64,000 bases of DNA from Streptomyces deccanensis (lineage in GTDB: Bacteria; Actinomycetota; Actinomycetes; Streptomycetales; Streptomycetaceae), in the NCBI RefSeq assembly GCF_022385335.1, contig NZ_CP092431.1, forward strand, positions 8,060,001 through 8,124,000, given 5' to 3'. The notes under the pieces were generated by a model. It made no database searches and was not told the DNA's origin. It saw nothing but the letters and a program-made list of their open reading frames with translations. Both the position numbers and the translations under genes were made by a program. Every line of letters starts with the position of its first letter. Positions within the stretch are counted from its first letter, which is position 1. Shown here in pieces: positions 1 through 9,335 of this stretch.

Positions 1-1730
1 GCGATCGTCAGCGAGCGGAACGACAGCAGCATCAGCAGGAAGGCGAAGACCACGACGAAGGCGAAGACCGGGACGACGGAGCCGACCAGCTGGTCGTTGA
101 AGTCCTGGTTGCCCGCGACCTGCCCGGTGACCGGCGCCTCGACGCCCTCCACCTTGCCGAGCGTGGCGGGCCGCACCTCGTCGCGCAGCCTGTCCAGGCT
201 CGCGCCCGCCTTGTCCTGGTCGGACCCGCCGACCAGCGGCACGTACACGAACGCCACGTTCTGCGCGTCGTGCACCTTGATCTCCACCGGGCCGCGCGAG
301 GCACCCGAGGCGACGGCCTCCTTCTTGAACTCGGCCAGCGCCGACCGCACCTCGGGTGCGTTGATGTCCTTGGCCTTCACCACCACCTCGGCCGGCTCGG
401 AACCGCCCGGGAAGGCCTCGTTGACCCGGTTGTACGTCTGCACGATCGGCAGCGAGTCCCCGAACTCCTGGTCCAGCGTCAGGTTCTGCGTCTTCATCCC
501 GAGCGCGGGCGCCGCCACGGCGAGCAGCGCACCGGTCGCCACGACCAGCGACAGCGCCGGCTTGGCGAGCACGACCCTGAGGACGGCGTTCCAGAAACGG
601 CTCTCCGCACCACCGTCTCCCGCACCACCGTCGCCCGTACGGCCGTTCTTCCGCCGCTTGTCCGGGTGCAGGAACGGGATACGGCCCTTCTCCACCCGCC
701 CGCCCAGCAGCGACAGCAGCGCCGGCAGCACCGTGACCGAACCGACCATCGCGACGGCCACGACCATCAGGGACGCCAGGCCCATCGCCTCGAACTCGGC
801 GAGCCCGGTGAACAGCATGCCCGCCATCGCCACGCACACCGTGACGCCCGAGACGATGATGGCGCGGCCACTGGTCGCGGCGGCCACCCGCAGCGCGGTC
901 CCCGCGTCCCGGCCCGCCGCGCGCTCCTCGCGTTCACGGCGCAGATAGAACAGGCAGTAGTCGACGCCGACGGCCAGACCCACCAGCAGCATCACGGAGT
1001 TGGCGGTGTCGCTCATCGGGATCACATGGCTGACGATGGCCATCAGCCCCATCGTCGCGACGATCGCCGTGATCGCCAGCGCCACCGGCAGCAGCGCCGC
1101 GACGACCGCGCCGAACGCGATCAGCAGGATGCCGAGCGCCACCGGCACGGCCGAGTACTCGGCCTTCTGGAAGTCGTCACCGAAGGCGTCGTCGAACGTC
1201 TTCATCATCGAGGCGCCGCCGATCTCCTCGATCCGCAGCGACCCGTGCTCCTTCTGGACGTCCGCGACGGCGTCCAGCACCGGCTCGATCCGCTCGCCCG
1301 CGGTGTCCGAGGCACCCCGCACGTCGAACTGCACCAGGGCGCTGCGGCCGTCCTTCGAGATCGTCCCCGTGTCGTACGGCGAGGTCACGTCCGCGACCTT
1401 CCCGGTCCGCTCGACGGCCTTCATCACGTCCGCCACGGCGGCCCGGAACGCGGGATCCGTGGCCCGGGCGGCGTCGTCCTTCGCCTGGACCAGGACGGTC
1501 TCACCGGCCGGCTCCTCGATCCCGGCCTCCTCGACGATGTGCGCGGCCGCGCTGGTCTCCCCCTTGAGCTGATCGCTGTCCTTGACCTCGACCGAGCCCA
1601 TCGCCGAGCCGATGCCCATCGTCAGCACCACGAACAGCAGCCAGATCCCGACGGCCGCCCAGCGGTGCCGGGCGCTCCAGCCGCCCGCCCGGGCGGCGAT
1701 CCCCCGCACCCGTACCTCTCCGTTCCCCAT
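1..1730 (-). CDS. MMPL family transporter (N-terminal 576 residues, runs off the window)
   Basis: RND-superfamily membrane exporter of the MmpL type, which moves lipids or hydrophobic compounds across the membrane using the proton gradient. Visible in order: a cytoplasmic start, TM1 (WAAVGIWLLFVVLTMGIG), a large extracytoplasmic domain, then a cluster of helices containing the family motif around GLAVGVDYCLFYLRRERE, a basic cytoplasmic linker (HPDKRRKNGRTGDGG) and the second extracytoplasmic domain (beginning after LSLVVATGALLAVAAPALG). The ATG at 1730 is the first codon of the conserved N-terminus. The second helix bundle and C-terminus lie outside the window. Substrate cannot be told; the upstream gene is divergent, so there is no operon clue. 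Confidence 0.93.
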   Translation of the reverse strand, partial: MGNGEVRVRGIAARAGGWSARHRWAAVGIWLLFVVLTMGIGSAMGSVEVKDSDQLKGETSAAAHIVEEAGIEEPAGETVLVQAKDDAARATDPAFRAAVADVMKAVERTGKVADVTSPYDTGTISKDGRSALVQFDVRGASDTAGERIEPVLDAVADVQKEHGSLRIEEIGGASMMKTFDDAFGDDFQKAEYSAVPVALGILLIAFGAVVAALLPVALAITAIVATMGLMAIVSHVIPMSDTANSVMLLVGLAVGVDYCLFYLRREREERAAGRDAGTALRVAAATSGRAIIVSGVTVCVAMAGMLFTGLAEFEAMGLASLMVVAVAMVGSVTVLPALLSLLGGRVEKGRIPFLHPDKRRKNGRTGDGGAGDGGAESRFWNAVLRVVLAKPALSLVVATGALLAVAAPALGMKTQNLTLDQEFGDSLPIVQTYNRVNEAFPGGSEPAEVVVKAKDINAPEVRSALAEFKKEAVASGASRGPVEIKVHDAQNVAFVYVPLVGGSDQDKAGASLDRLRDEVRPATLGKVEGVEAPVTGQVAGNQDFNDQLVGSVVPVFAFVVVFAFLLMLLSFRSLTI

Positions 1731-1966
1731 GACGGGCCAGCCCCCTCGCCTGCGATGGCGACCCCCTGCCGCCACCTTTCGTTTCGAAGGTATGAGCCGG
1801 ATAAGGGCATCTCGTCGTGCTCTCCGGTGAACCCCGCCGCCCACGGGTCCTCCGCTCGGACCCCGCTCCCTCCTCATGAGGGAGGACAGTGGCCCCTTAC
1901 ACCCATCCCGGGTTCTCGGGGCCGAACCTCAGGGTGGTGCCGCCGTCCGGTGCCTATCGTGAGCCC

Positions 1967-2515
1967 ATGACGACGTACGCGGCGCTCCTGCGCGGGATCA
2001 ACGTGGGCGGCAGCAAGAAGGTCCCGATGGCCGACCTCCGCGCCCTCCTGACCGGCCTCGGCCACGACGGTGTGGCCACCTACCTCCAGAGCGGCAACGC
2101 GGTCTTCACCAGCGACCACGGCGACGAGGACTCCCACGCCGCCGAGATCACGACCGCCATCGAGACACACTTCGGCTTCACCGTGGACGTCCTTGTGCGC
2201 GACCACGCGTACCTGGAGGCCGTCCGGGAGGCGTGCCCGTTCCCGGCGGCGGAGCTGGAGGGCAAGCAGCTGCACGTGACGTATCTGTCGGAGACCGTGG
2301 ACGCTGGCCGCTTCGAGGGGATCGACCAACAGGCGTTCCTGCCCGAGGAGTTCAGGATCGGGGACCGGGTGCTGTATCTGTACGCGCCTGACGGCCTCGG
2401 TCGCTCCAAGCTCGCGGAGACCCTGTCGAGGCCCCGCCTCCTGAAGGGCCTGACCGCCACGACCCGCAACTGGAACACGGTGGTGAAACTGGCGGAGCTG
2501 ACGCGGGCCGGCTGA
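1967..2515 (+). CDS. DUF1697 domain-containing protein
   Basis: 182-residue cytoplasmic protein of the DUF1697 family, function unknown. It opens with the family signature TTYAALLRGINVGGSKKVPM, followed by LLTGLGHDGVATYLQSGNAV and the C-terminal TTRNWNTVVKL segment, so it is full length. An upstream in-frame ATG at 1889 would add 26 residues without family similarity; the ATG at 1967 begins exactly at the conserved N-terminus. It stands alone, with the MMPL gene divergent on the left. Confidence 0.92.
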   Translation: MTTYAALLRGINVGGSKKVPMADLRALLTGLGHDGVATYLQSGNAVFTSDHGDEDSHAAEITTAIETHFGFTVDVLVRDHAYLEAVREACPFPAAELEGKQLHVTYLSETVDAGRFEGIDQQAFLPEEFRIGDRVLYLYAPDGLGRSKLAETLSRPRLLKGLTATTRNWNTVVKLAELTRAG

Positions 2516-2592
2516 CCGGATCCGCGTATTCGCCTCTGCTCGCGTCGCGTTTGTTCAAGAGGTCCGGGCGGGCCGTCCCTAGCGTGGTCCGT

Positions 2593-3258
2593 ATGAGCCA
2601 CGACGACAGCACGCACCCGCACCACCGGCAGCATCCGCACCACCCGTACATGGCCGAATGCGCCGCCGAGGCGGCCCGGATCGCCCGGGGCGTCACGCCG
2701 GAGCAGCTCGACCGTCCCAGCCACTGCGGTGACTGGGACGTCCGTGCGCTGGTCAACCACTGGGTGCTCTACACCTCGCACGGCCTGGAACACCGCGCCC
2801 TGCGCACGCCCCTCCCCGAGGAGCTGACCGAGCGGGACTTCACCGCCGGCCCCGACTGGGCCGACGCCTACGCCGCCCAGCTGGACCGCGCGGTCGCGGC
2901 CTGGGCCGACCCGTCCGTGTGGGAGGGGGACATCGACCTCGGCATGGGCCCGTTCCCCGCCGCCGGCATCGCCGGCATGGTCATCAAGGAGATGGCCGTC
3001 CACGGCTGGGACGTCGCCACCGCCACCGGCCAGAGGTTCGCCATCTCCGAACCGGCCGCCCGCTTCGTCCTCGACGTCGTCGAGACCCACGGCGACCTCT
3101 ACCGCCAGTACGACGGCTTCGCCGCCCCGGTCCCGGTCCCGCCCGACGCGCCGGTGTTCGACCGGGCGTTGGCGTCGAGCGGACGGAACCCGCGGACGGC
3201 CGCGACCCGAGGCGGTGCCACGGGGACGCCGACAGCGACTCAGGCCGCGGTCAGCTGA
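2593..3258 (+). CDS. Maleylpyruvate isomerase N-terminal / TIGR03086-type protein
   Basis: 221-residue member of the DinB-like four-helix family that includes mycothiol-dependent maleylpyruvate isomerase. Visible marks are LDRPSHCGDWDVRALVNHWV near residue 45 and the HGWDVATATGQ stretch, which carry the histidines expected at the metal site, and a C-terminal ALASSGRNP segment. The His-rich start (HPHHRQHPHHPY) may be a metal-binding extension. The start was placed at ATG 2593 rather than 2551, since the first 14 residues look like untranslated leader. The last 20 residues are Thr/Ala-rich and not typical; the 3' end overlaps the convergent cbiX-like gene by 19 bp. Substrate unknown. Confidence 0.82.
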   Translation: MSHDDSTHPHHRQHPHHPYMAECAAEAARIARGVTPEQLDRPSHCGDWDVRALVNHWVLYTSHGLEHRALRTPLPEELTERDFTAGPDWADAYAAQLDRAVAAWADPSVWEGDIDLGMGPFPAAGIAGMVIKEMAVHGWDVATATGQRFAISEPAARFVLDVVETHGDLYRQYDGFAAPVPVPPDAPVFDRALASSGRNPRTAATRGGATGTPTATQAAVS

Positions 3259-3983
3259 TCCTGTCGGAGCGCGGCGGTGTACCGGCGCAGCAGCAGCGCG
3301 GCCAGTTCGGGGGCGGGGCCGAGCACCTCGGCCAGGACGTCCGCGCCGGACTCGTCCGCCCCGGCGGCGATCCGGTCCGGCAGCCGGCCGGGCGCGATGA
3401 CGTAGGGCGCCACGGCCACCCGCGCGCAGCCGAGCGCCCGCAGCTCCCGTACGGCGTCCTCCGTGCGGGGGAGGGACGCGGAGGCGAACGCGGGTCGCAC
3501 GGCGCACCAGCCGGTGTGCCGCCACTCCCGCGCGATTGCTGCGATCACCGCGATCGCCTCCGGGTCGGTGGACCCCGCCGAGGCCAGCACGACCCCGGTC
3601 GAGGACTTGTCGGCGGGGCTCAGCCCCGCCTCGTACAGCCGGCGTTCGAGGGCCGACAGCAGCAGGGGCGACGGGCCGAGCACCTCCGCCTGGCGGACGC
3701 GCAGACCCGGCGGCGCCTCGCGCAGGACCGCCGGGATGTCCGCCTTGGCGTGGAAGGCGCGGGTCAGCAGCAGCGGCAGGGCCACCACGTCCCGTACGCC
3801 CTCCGCCGCCAGTGACTCCAGCGCCCCTTGGACCGAGGGGAGGTTGAAGTCCAGGAAGCCGGTCTCCACGCGCAGCCCGGGGCGCATCGCCCGCACCCGC
3901 CGCACCAGGGCGTGCACGGTCGCGGCGTGCCGCGGATCGCGGCTGCCGTGGGCGACGACGAGGAGGACCGGCTCGTTGAACAT
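3240..3983 (-). CDS. Sirohydrochlorin chelatase, CbiX type
   Basis: 247-residue chelatase expected to insert Fe(II) (or Co) into sirohydrochlorin; here it would supply siroheme to the sulfite reductase encoded at the head of the operon. The start VLLVVAHGSRDPRHAATV contains the class II chelatase HGSR motif with the metal-binding His, and a second CbiX half follows (VVLASAGSTDPEA, then VAVAPYVIAPGRLPDRIAAGA), so this is the two-lobed long form. It is the last gene of the sulfur operon, 5 bp after the permease gene. A longer reading frame extends upstream to 4715 but runs through the permease gene in another frame and is not credible. Confidence 0.9.
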   Translation of the reverse strand: MFNEPVLLVVAHGSRDPRHAATVHALVRRVRAMRPGLRVETGFLDFNLPSVQGALESLAAEGVRDVVALPLLLTRAFHAKADIPAVLREAPPGLRVRQAEVLGPSPLLLSALERRLYEAGLSPADKSSTGVVLASAGSTDPEAIAVIAAIAREWRHTGWCAVRPAFASASLPRTEDAVRELRALGCARVAVAPYVIAPGRLPDRIAAGADESGADVLAEVLGPAPELAALLLRRYTAALRQDQLTAA

Positions 3984-3988
3984 GGGGA

Positions 3989-4903
3989 TCAGCTCTTCAC
4001 CAGCAGGCCCCGGCCGCGCAGGACCCGCCGCTCCAGCGGGCTGAAGAGCAGCAGGTCGATGGCGATACCGACCAGCAGGATCAGGAAGATGGCGAGGAAC
4101 ACGGTGGCCATGTCGATGTTGGTGCGGCCGTTCTCCAGCAACTGGCCGAGACCGACGCCGAGATCGGGGTGGCTGGCGATGATCTCCGCCGCCATCAGCG
4201 AACGCCACGAGAACGCCCAGCCCTGCTTCAGACCGGCCAGATAGCCGGGCAGCGCGGCCGGCATCACGATGTGCCAGGCGCCCTGCAGTCCGGTGGCGCC
4301 CATGGTGCGGCCCGCCCGCAGATACAGCGGGGGCACCTGGTCGATGCCGGAGACCAGCCCGTTGGCGATCGAGGGGACCGCGCCGAGCAGGATCACCGCG
4401 TACATCATCCCGTCGGTCAGACCCAGCCAGACCACGGCCGGCGGCACCCACGCCACCGACGGCAGCGACTGCAGCCCCGAGAGGATCGGACCGATCGCCG
4501 ACCGCACGAACCGCACACGGGCGACCAGGATGCCGAGCGGCGTGCCGATCGCCAGCGCGATCAGGAAGCCGAACAGGCCGCGCGAGACACTCGTCCAGAC
4601 GTAGCCGAGCAGCTTGCCTTCCAGCCAGGCCTGCTCCGCCGCGTCCCACACGGCGGACGGCGGGGGCAGCTTGCCCGGGTCGGAGACGACGCCGAACGAC
4701 ACCAGTCCCTGCCACACCGCGAGCACCAGCACGATCGCGGTGATCGGCGGCACGATCTTCTGCCGGAACGTCTGGCTGAAGGGGGGCCGGCCGGTGCCGG
4801 GCGTCTCCAGGGCGTCGAGGCCCGCCTCCACGGCGCCGAGCCGGTCCTGGTCCCCGGCCGGGGCGTCGATCGTGTCCGTCGCCTTCGTCTCACTGCTGGC
4901 CAT
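3989..4903 (-). CDS. ssuC: ABC transporter permease, aliphatic sulfonate/taurine type (SsuC-like)
   Basis: 304-residue inner membrane subunit of a sulfonate-type importer (BPD_transp_1 family). It has a 50-residue cytoplasmic N-terminus, six predicted helices beginning with ITAIVLVLAVWQGLVSFGVV, and the EAA-type loop near MGATGLQGAWHIVMPAALPG that contacts the ATPase. The ATG at 4903 is preferred to one at 4930; it overlaps the end of the ATPase gene by 14 bp, indicating coupled translation. Neighbouring cys genes point to organosulfur uptake rather than nitrate or taurine alone. Confidence 0.9.
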   Translation of the reverse strand: MASSETKATDTIDAPAGDQDRLGAVEAGLDALETPGTGRPPFSQTFRQKIVPPITAIVLVLAVWQGLVSFGVVSDPGKLPPPSAVWDAAEQAWLEGKLLGYVWTSVSRGLFGFLIALAIGTPLGILVARVRFVRSAIGPILSGLQSLPSVAWVPPAVVWLGLTDGMMYAVILLGAVPSIANGLVSGIDQVPPLYLRAGRTMGATGLQGAWHIVMPAALPGYLAGLKQGWAFSWRSLMAAEIIASHPDLGVGLGQLLENGRTNIDMATVFLAIFLILLVGIAIDLLLFSPLERRVLRGRGLLVKS

Positions 4904-5678
4904 GGCGGCGGATCTCCTCACGAAGGACATCGGTGATCTCGAGGGACAGCTCCGCCACCGGAGCGTCCTCGATACGGCGGGGCTGGGGGATGTCGACCTG
5001 CCACTCCCGGGCGATCCGGCCCGGGCGCGAGGACAGCAGCACCACGCGCTGCGCCAGCCGCACCGCCTCGCGCACGTTGTGCGTGACGAACAGGACGGAG
5101 AGCTGGGTCTCCTCCCAGATCCGGGCCAGCTCGTCGTGCAGCAGGTCCCGGGTGATCGCGTCGAGCGCCGCGAACGGCTCGTCCATCAGCAGGAGCTTGC
5201 TCTCCTGACCGAGGGCCCGCGCCAGCGCCACCCGCTGCCGCATACCGCCGGACAGCTCGTGCACCCGCTTGCCGTACGCGCCCTTCAGCCGGACCAGGGA
5301 GAGCAGGTCCTCGGCGCGCTCGCGCCGTTCGTTCTTCGGAATGCCCCTGAGCTTCAGGGCGAGTTCGATGTTCTTGCCCGCGGTCAGCCACGGGAACAGG
5401 GCGTGCTCCTGGAACATCAGAGCGGGGCGCCCGTCGGTCGTGATGCTGCCCTGGGACGGGGCGTCGAGCCCCGCCACCAGGTTCAGCAGTGTGGACTTGC
5501 CACAGCCCGAGGCCCCCAGGAGGGTGACGAACTCGCCCGGAGCGACATCGAGGGTGATGTCGTCGAGCACGAGCTGCTGCCCTGTCGGCCCGGCGAAGGA
5601 CTTCGATACGTGCTCGATACGGGCCGCGTGTTCGGCGGCCCCGATGCCGTCGGCGGCCTTGGCGAGTGCGGTGGCCAT
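4890..5678 (-). CDS. ssuB: ABC transporter ATP-binding protein, sulfonate type (SsuB-like)
   Basis: 262-residue ATPase of the same importer. Walker A is GASGCGKST, the Q-loop is MFQEHALFPW, the signature is LSGGMRQRVALARAL, Walker B is LLLMDEPFAALD and the switch His is in FVTHNVREAV. An AGGAGG ribosome site lies 8 nt before ATG 5678, so this start is chosen over an in-frame GTG at 5687 that would overlap the ribosome site. Lies between the substrate-binding protein and permease genes. Confidence 0.92.
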   Translation of the reverse strand: MATALAKAADGIGAAEHAARIEHVSKSFAGPTGQQLVLDDITLDVAPGEFVTLLGASGCGKSTLLNLVAGLDAPSQGSITTDGRPALMFQEHALFPWLTAGKNIELALKLRGIPKNERRERAEDLLSLVRLKGAYGKRVHELSGGMRQRVALARALGQESKLLLMDEPFAALDAITRDLLHDELARIWEETQLSVLFVTHNVREAVRLAQRVVLLSSRPGRIAREWQVDIPQPRRIEDAPVAELSLEITDVLREEIRRHGQQ

Positions 5679-5714
5679 GGTCGTCACCTCCTGGGAACGT
5701 GGCGGACTACGCGG

Positions 5715-6824
5715 TTACTTGGCGCCGAGACCGGCGTCGTCGACCTCGGGCTCGCCCTCGGCCTTCAGGACCTTGTTGAGGATCGACAGGTCGTAGATGC
5801 CGTCGAGCAGCGGGTCCTTCAGCAGGCCGGCCTTGACCGCGTGGTCCGCCTCGGTCTGCAGGGTGGACGCCAGCGGGTCGTTGGTGAACTGGATGGACGT
5901 CCACGCCGGGTCGAGGACCTTGGCGTCCAGCGCCTTGCCGGAGTCCTCCTTCAGCCGGGCGTTGGCCGCCTCCTTCGCCTTGTCCGTGTCGGAGTTGATG
6001 AAGGCGTTCGTCTTCACCGCGCCCCGCAGCACGGCCTCGACGACCTTGGGGTGCTCCTTCAGGAAGTCCTGCCGCACGATGATGTTCGTGATCACGAACT
6101 TCTTGTCCGGCCACAGGTCGGCCTCGTCCAGCAGCACCTTGGCGCCCTCGGCGACCAGCTTGGACGCGGTCGGCTCCGGCACCCAGGCGCCGTCGATCGA
6201 GCCCGACTTGTAGGCGTCCGGGACGATCTTGTTGTCCGTGCGGACCACGGAGACGTCGCCCTTGCCGCTCTCGGCGTCGACCTTCCAGCCCTGCTCGGCG
6301 ATCCAGTTGAGGAACGCCACGTCCTGCGTGTTGCCCAGCTGCGGCGTCGCGATCTTCTTGCCCTTGACGTCCTTCAGGGACTTGATCTTGTCCGGGTTGA
6401 CGACGAGCTTCACGCCACCGGAGGCCGAACCGCTGATGATGCGCAGGCCCTTGCCCGCGGACTTGGTGTAGCCGTTGATGGCCGGGGAGGGGCCGATCCA
6501 GCCGATGTCGATCGACTTCGAGTTCAGCGCCTCGATCTCGGAGGGACCGGCGTTGAAGATCGCGTACTCGGCCTTCGTGGCGCCGAGCTCCTTCTGGAAG
6601 ATGCCCTCCTGGCGGCCGACCAGAGCGGTGGCGTGCGTCAGGTTGCCGAAGTAGCCGATCTTGACGGTGTCGAGACCCTCGATCTTCTCGGCGCCGGCGG
6701 CGACCTTGGTGGTCTCGTCGTCCTTGGCCTCGGAGCCGTAGCCGCAGGCGGCCAGGGTGAGCAGGGGGAGAGCGGTGAGGGCTGCGAAGGTGCGCCGGAA
6801 TGCGGCGGAGCGGTGTGCAGGCAC
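5715..6824 (-). CDS. ssuA: Sulfonate ABC transporter substrate-binding lipoprotein (SsuA-like)
   Basis: 369-residue extracellular binding protein. The N-terminus is a lipoprotein signal: basic RRTF, hydrophobic core, and a lipobox LTLAAC followed by Gly, so the mature protein is tethered to the membrane. The NMT1/SsuA-type domain covers the rest (VKIGYFGNLTHATALVG, then IDIGWIGPSPAINGY, and GAWVPEPTASKLV). The first residue is read as GTG at 6824; a longer frame to 6857 adds a Pro-rich stretch before the signal peptide. It follows cysN after a 235-bp gap, the longest inside the operon, so it may have its own promoter. Confidence 0.9.
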   Translation of the reverse strand: MPAHRSAAFRRTFAALTALPLLTLAACGYGSEAKDDETTKVAAGAEKIEGLDTVKIGYFGNLTHATALVGRQEGIFQKELGATKAEYAIFNAGPSEIEALNSKSIDIGWIGPSPAINGYTKSAGKGLRIISGSASGGVKLVVNPDKIKSLKDVKGKKIATPQLGNTQDVAFLNWIAEQGWKVDAESGKGDVSVVRTDNKIVPDAYKSGSIDGAWVPEPTASKLVAEGAKVLLDEADLWPDKKFVITNIIVRQDFLKEHPKVVEAVLRGAVKTNAFINSDTDKAKEAANARLKEDSGKALDAKVLDPAWTSIQFTNDPLASTLQTEADHAVKAGLLKDPLLDGIYDLSILNKVLKAEGEPEVDDAGLGAK

Positions 6825-7059
6825 GGGAGGTGGTCCTCTCGGAGGCCCGGCGGTCACGAACTCGTCTGTCGTGGCCGGGAAGTCAGGAAAAGGGTCTTCG
6901 TCGCAACCGGGACGTCGGGTGGGGGGACGGGGCGCGCAAGCGGTGCGCGTACGTCATCGCACACATCGCGCCACTCCGCCCTGCCCGCTCCCGAGGGCGC
7001 CGCTGCCCACACGGCCGCCCTCCTTCGCGAACGTCGCGTAGAAGTCCTGGAGGTTCATG

Positions 7060-8394
7060 TCAGAAGTCCCACCCGTCGTCCTCGGACTCGTCCTTGACGG
7101 GCTCCGGGGAGGCGAACGACTCGCCGACCATGCCGGCCGTCAGCGTCGTGCCGTCGGACGGGTCGATCAGGATGAAGGAACCGGTGCGGCGGGAGTCGGC
7201 GTAGGAGTCGACCGGCAGCGCCTCCGCCGTACGGACCTTCACCCGGCCGATGTCGTTGGCGACGAGCTGTCCCGGGTGCGGGTGCAGGGACAGGTCGTCG
7301 AGCGTCAGCCGGGACGGGATGTCCTTGACGATCGCCTTGACCGTGCGGGTGCCGTGCTTGAGCAGCACCCGGTGGCCCACCGTGAGCGGCTGGTCCGCGA
7401 CATGGCAGACAGTCGCCTCGATGTCCTGCGTGGTCGCCGGGGCGTCCTTGCTGGGCACGATGAGGTCGCCGCGCGAGATGTCGATGTCGTCCTCCAGCAG
7501 GACGGTCACCGACTGGGTGGTCCAGGCGACGTCGACCGGCTCGCCCAGCAGGTCGATGGCGGAGATCTTCGACGCCCGGCCCGACGGCAGCACGGTCACC
7601 GACTCGCCGACGCGGAACGAACCGGCGGCGATCTGGCCCGCGTAGCCACGGTAGTCGGGGTGCTCTGCGGTCTGCGGCCGGATCACGTACTGCACGGGCA
7701 GCCGGGCGTGGCAGTGGCTCAGGTCGTGCGCGACCGGCACCGTCTCCAGGTGCTCCAGCACGGTCGGGCCGCCGTACCAGTCCATGTTCGCGGACGGCTC
7801 CACCACGTTGTCACCGGCCAGCGCCGAGATCGGGATCGCGGTGATCTCCGGGACGCCCAGCTCGGACGCGTACGCCGTGAACTCCTCGGCGATGCGCGCG
7901 AAGACCTGCTCCTCGTACGCGACGAGGTCCATCTTGTTGACGGCCAGGACCACGTGCGGCACCCGCAGCAGCGCGGCGATCGCGGCGTGCCGGCGGGTCT
8001 GTTCGACGACGCCGTTGCGCGCGTCGACGAGGATCACCGTCAGCTCGGCGGTGGAGGCGCCGGTGACCATGTTGCGGGTGTACTGCACATGGCCGGGGGT
8101 GTCGGCGAGGATGAAGCGGCGGCGGGCGGTGGCGAAGTAGCGGTACGCCACGTCGATGGTGATGCCCTGTTCGCGCTCCGCGCGCAGGCCGTCGGTGAGC
8201 AGCGCGAGGTCGGGGCCCTCCTGGCCCCGGCTGGCGGACACCCGTTCCACGGCCTCCAGTTGGTCGGTGAGGACCGACTTGGAGTCGTGCAGCAGACGTC
8301 CGACCAGGGTGGACTTGCCGTCGTCGACGGAACCCGCGGTCGCGAACCGCAGCAGCGTGGTGGCCGAGAGCTCCTCGGCGGTGAGCGTGCTCAT
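7060..8394 (-). CDS. cysN: Sulfate adenylyltransferase large subunit (GTPase)
   Basis: 444 residues. With CysD it forms ATP sulfurylase, making adenosine 5'-phosphosulfate (APS) from sulfate and ATP, driven by GTP hydrolysis. EF-Tu-like G motifs are present: P-loop AGSVDDGKST, switch II DTPGH, and NKMD; domains 2 and 3 follow. There is no fused APS kinase domain, in agreement with the separate cysC gene. It begins 2 bp after cysD, so the two subunits are made together. Confidence 0.96.
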   Translation of the reverse strand: MSTLTAEELSATTLLRFATAGSVDDGKSTLVGRLLHDSKSVLTDQLEAVERVSASRGQEGPDLALLTDGLRAEREQGITIDVAYRYFATARRRFILADTPGHVQYTRNMVTGASTAELTVILVDARNGVVEQTRRHAAIAALLRVPHVVLAVNKMDLVAYEEQVFARIAEEFTAYASELGVPEITAIPISALAGDNVVEPSANMDWYGGPTVLEHLETVPVAHDLSHCHARLPVQYVIRPQTAEHPDYRGYAGQIAAGSFRVGESVTVLPSGRASKISAIDLLGEPVDVAWTTQSVTVLLEDDIDISRGDLIVPSKDAPATTQDIEATVCHVADQPLTVGHRVLLKHGTRTVKAIVKDIPSRLTLDDLSLHPHPGQLVANDIGRVKVRTAEALPVDSYADSRRTGSFILIDPSDGTTLTAGMVGESFASPEPVKDESEDDGWDF

Positions 8395-8396
8395 GG

Positions 8397-9335
8397 CTAG
8401 AAGTACCCCTCGCGCTTACGGTCTTCCATCGCGGCCTCGGACATCTTGTCGTCGGCGCGGGTCGCGCCCCGCTCGGTGAGCCGGGAGGCGGCGATCTCGG
8501 TGATCACGGCGTCCAGCGTGGTCGCGTCGGAGTCGACGGCGCCCGTGCAGGACATGTCACCCACGGTCCGGTAGCGCACGAGGCGCTTCTCGACGGTCTC
8601 GCCGTCCTTGGGGCCGCCCCACTCGCCGGCGGTCAGCCACATCCCGGCCCGCTGGAACACCTCGCGCTCGTGGGCGAAGTAGATCTCGGGCAGTTCGATG
8701 CCCTCGCGGGCGATGTACTGCCAGACGTCCAGCTCGGTCCAGTTGGAGAGCGGGAAGACACGGACGTGCTCGCCGGGGGCGTGGCGTCCGTTGTAGAGGT
8801 TCCACAGCTCGGGGCGCTGGCGGCGCGGGTCCCACTGGGAGAACTCGTCCCGCAGCGAGAACACCCGCTCCTTCGCGCGCGCCTTCTCCTCGTCGCGGCG
8901 GCCGCCTCCGAAGACGGCGTCGAACTTCTCCGCCTGGATCTTCTCGGTGAGCGGCAGGGTCTGCAGCGGGTTGCGGGTGCCGTCCGGGCGCTCCTTGAGG
9001 ACACCACGATCGATGTAGTCCTGCACGGACGCGACGTGCAGCCGCAGCCCGTGCTCGGCGACCGTGCGGTCGCGGTACTCCAGCACCTCGGGGAAGTTGT
9101 GCCCGGTGTCCACGTGCAGCAGGGAGAAGGGGATCGCGGCGGGCGCGAAGGCCTTCAGCGCCAGGTGCAGCATGACGATGGAGTCCTTGCCGCCGGAGAA
9201 GAGGATCACCGGCCGTTCGAACTCGCCCGCGACCTCGCGGAAGATGTGGACGGCCTCGGACTCCAGCGCGTCCAGGTGCGACAGGGTGTACGGGGTGCCG
9301 GTCTCCCCGGAGACGGAGGCGACGGTCGTCGTCAT
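8397..9335 (-). CDS. cysD: Sulfate adenylyltransferase small subunit
   Basis: 312-residue catalytic subunit of ATP sulfurylase, of the PP-loop (PAPS reductase-like) fold. The PP-loop SGGKDSIVML is near residue 48, followed by LLHVDTGHNFPEV, and the typical C-terminus ending KREGYF. The start codon overlaps the cysC stop by 4 nt (ATGA). Length is usual for the family. Confidence 0.96.
   Translation of the reverse strand: MTTTVASVSGETGTPYTLSHLDALESEAVHIFREVAGEFERPVILFSGGKDSIVMLHLALKAFAPAAIPFSLLHVDTGHNFPEVLEYRDRTVAEHGLRLHVASVQDYIDRGVLKERPDGTRNPLQTLPLTEKIQAEKFDAVFGGGRRDEEKARAKERVFSLRDEFSQWDPRRQRPELWNLYNGRHAPGEHVRVFPLSNWTELDVWQYIAREGIELPEIYFAHEREVFQRAGMWLTAGEWGGPKDGETVEKRLVRYRTVGDMSCTGAVDSDATTLDAVITEIAASRLTERGATRADDKMSEAAMEDRKREGYF

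Noticed and set aside
3181..3258. Possible frameshift at the end of the maleylpyruvate isomerase-like gene
   Set aside because: The tail is unusual, but the other frames give no better family match and the conserved part is complete.
6954..7058. 34-codon ORF after cysN (starts MNLQDFYATF)
   Set aside because: It begins 1 bp after the cysN stop and might be coupled, but has no ribosome site of its own, no known family and no sulfur leader motif; too weak to list as a gene.
4614..7097. 827-residue plus-strand ORF across the sulfonate transporter genes
   Set aside because: Antisense shadow of ssuA, ssuB and ssuC, which carry recognisable ABC motifs.
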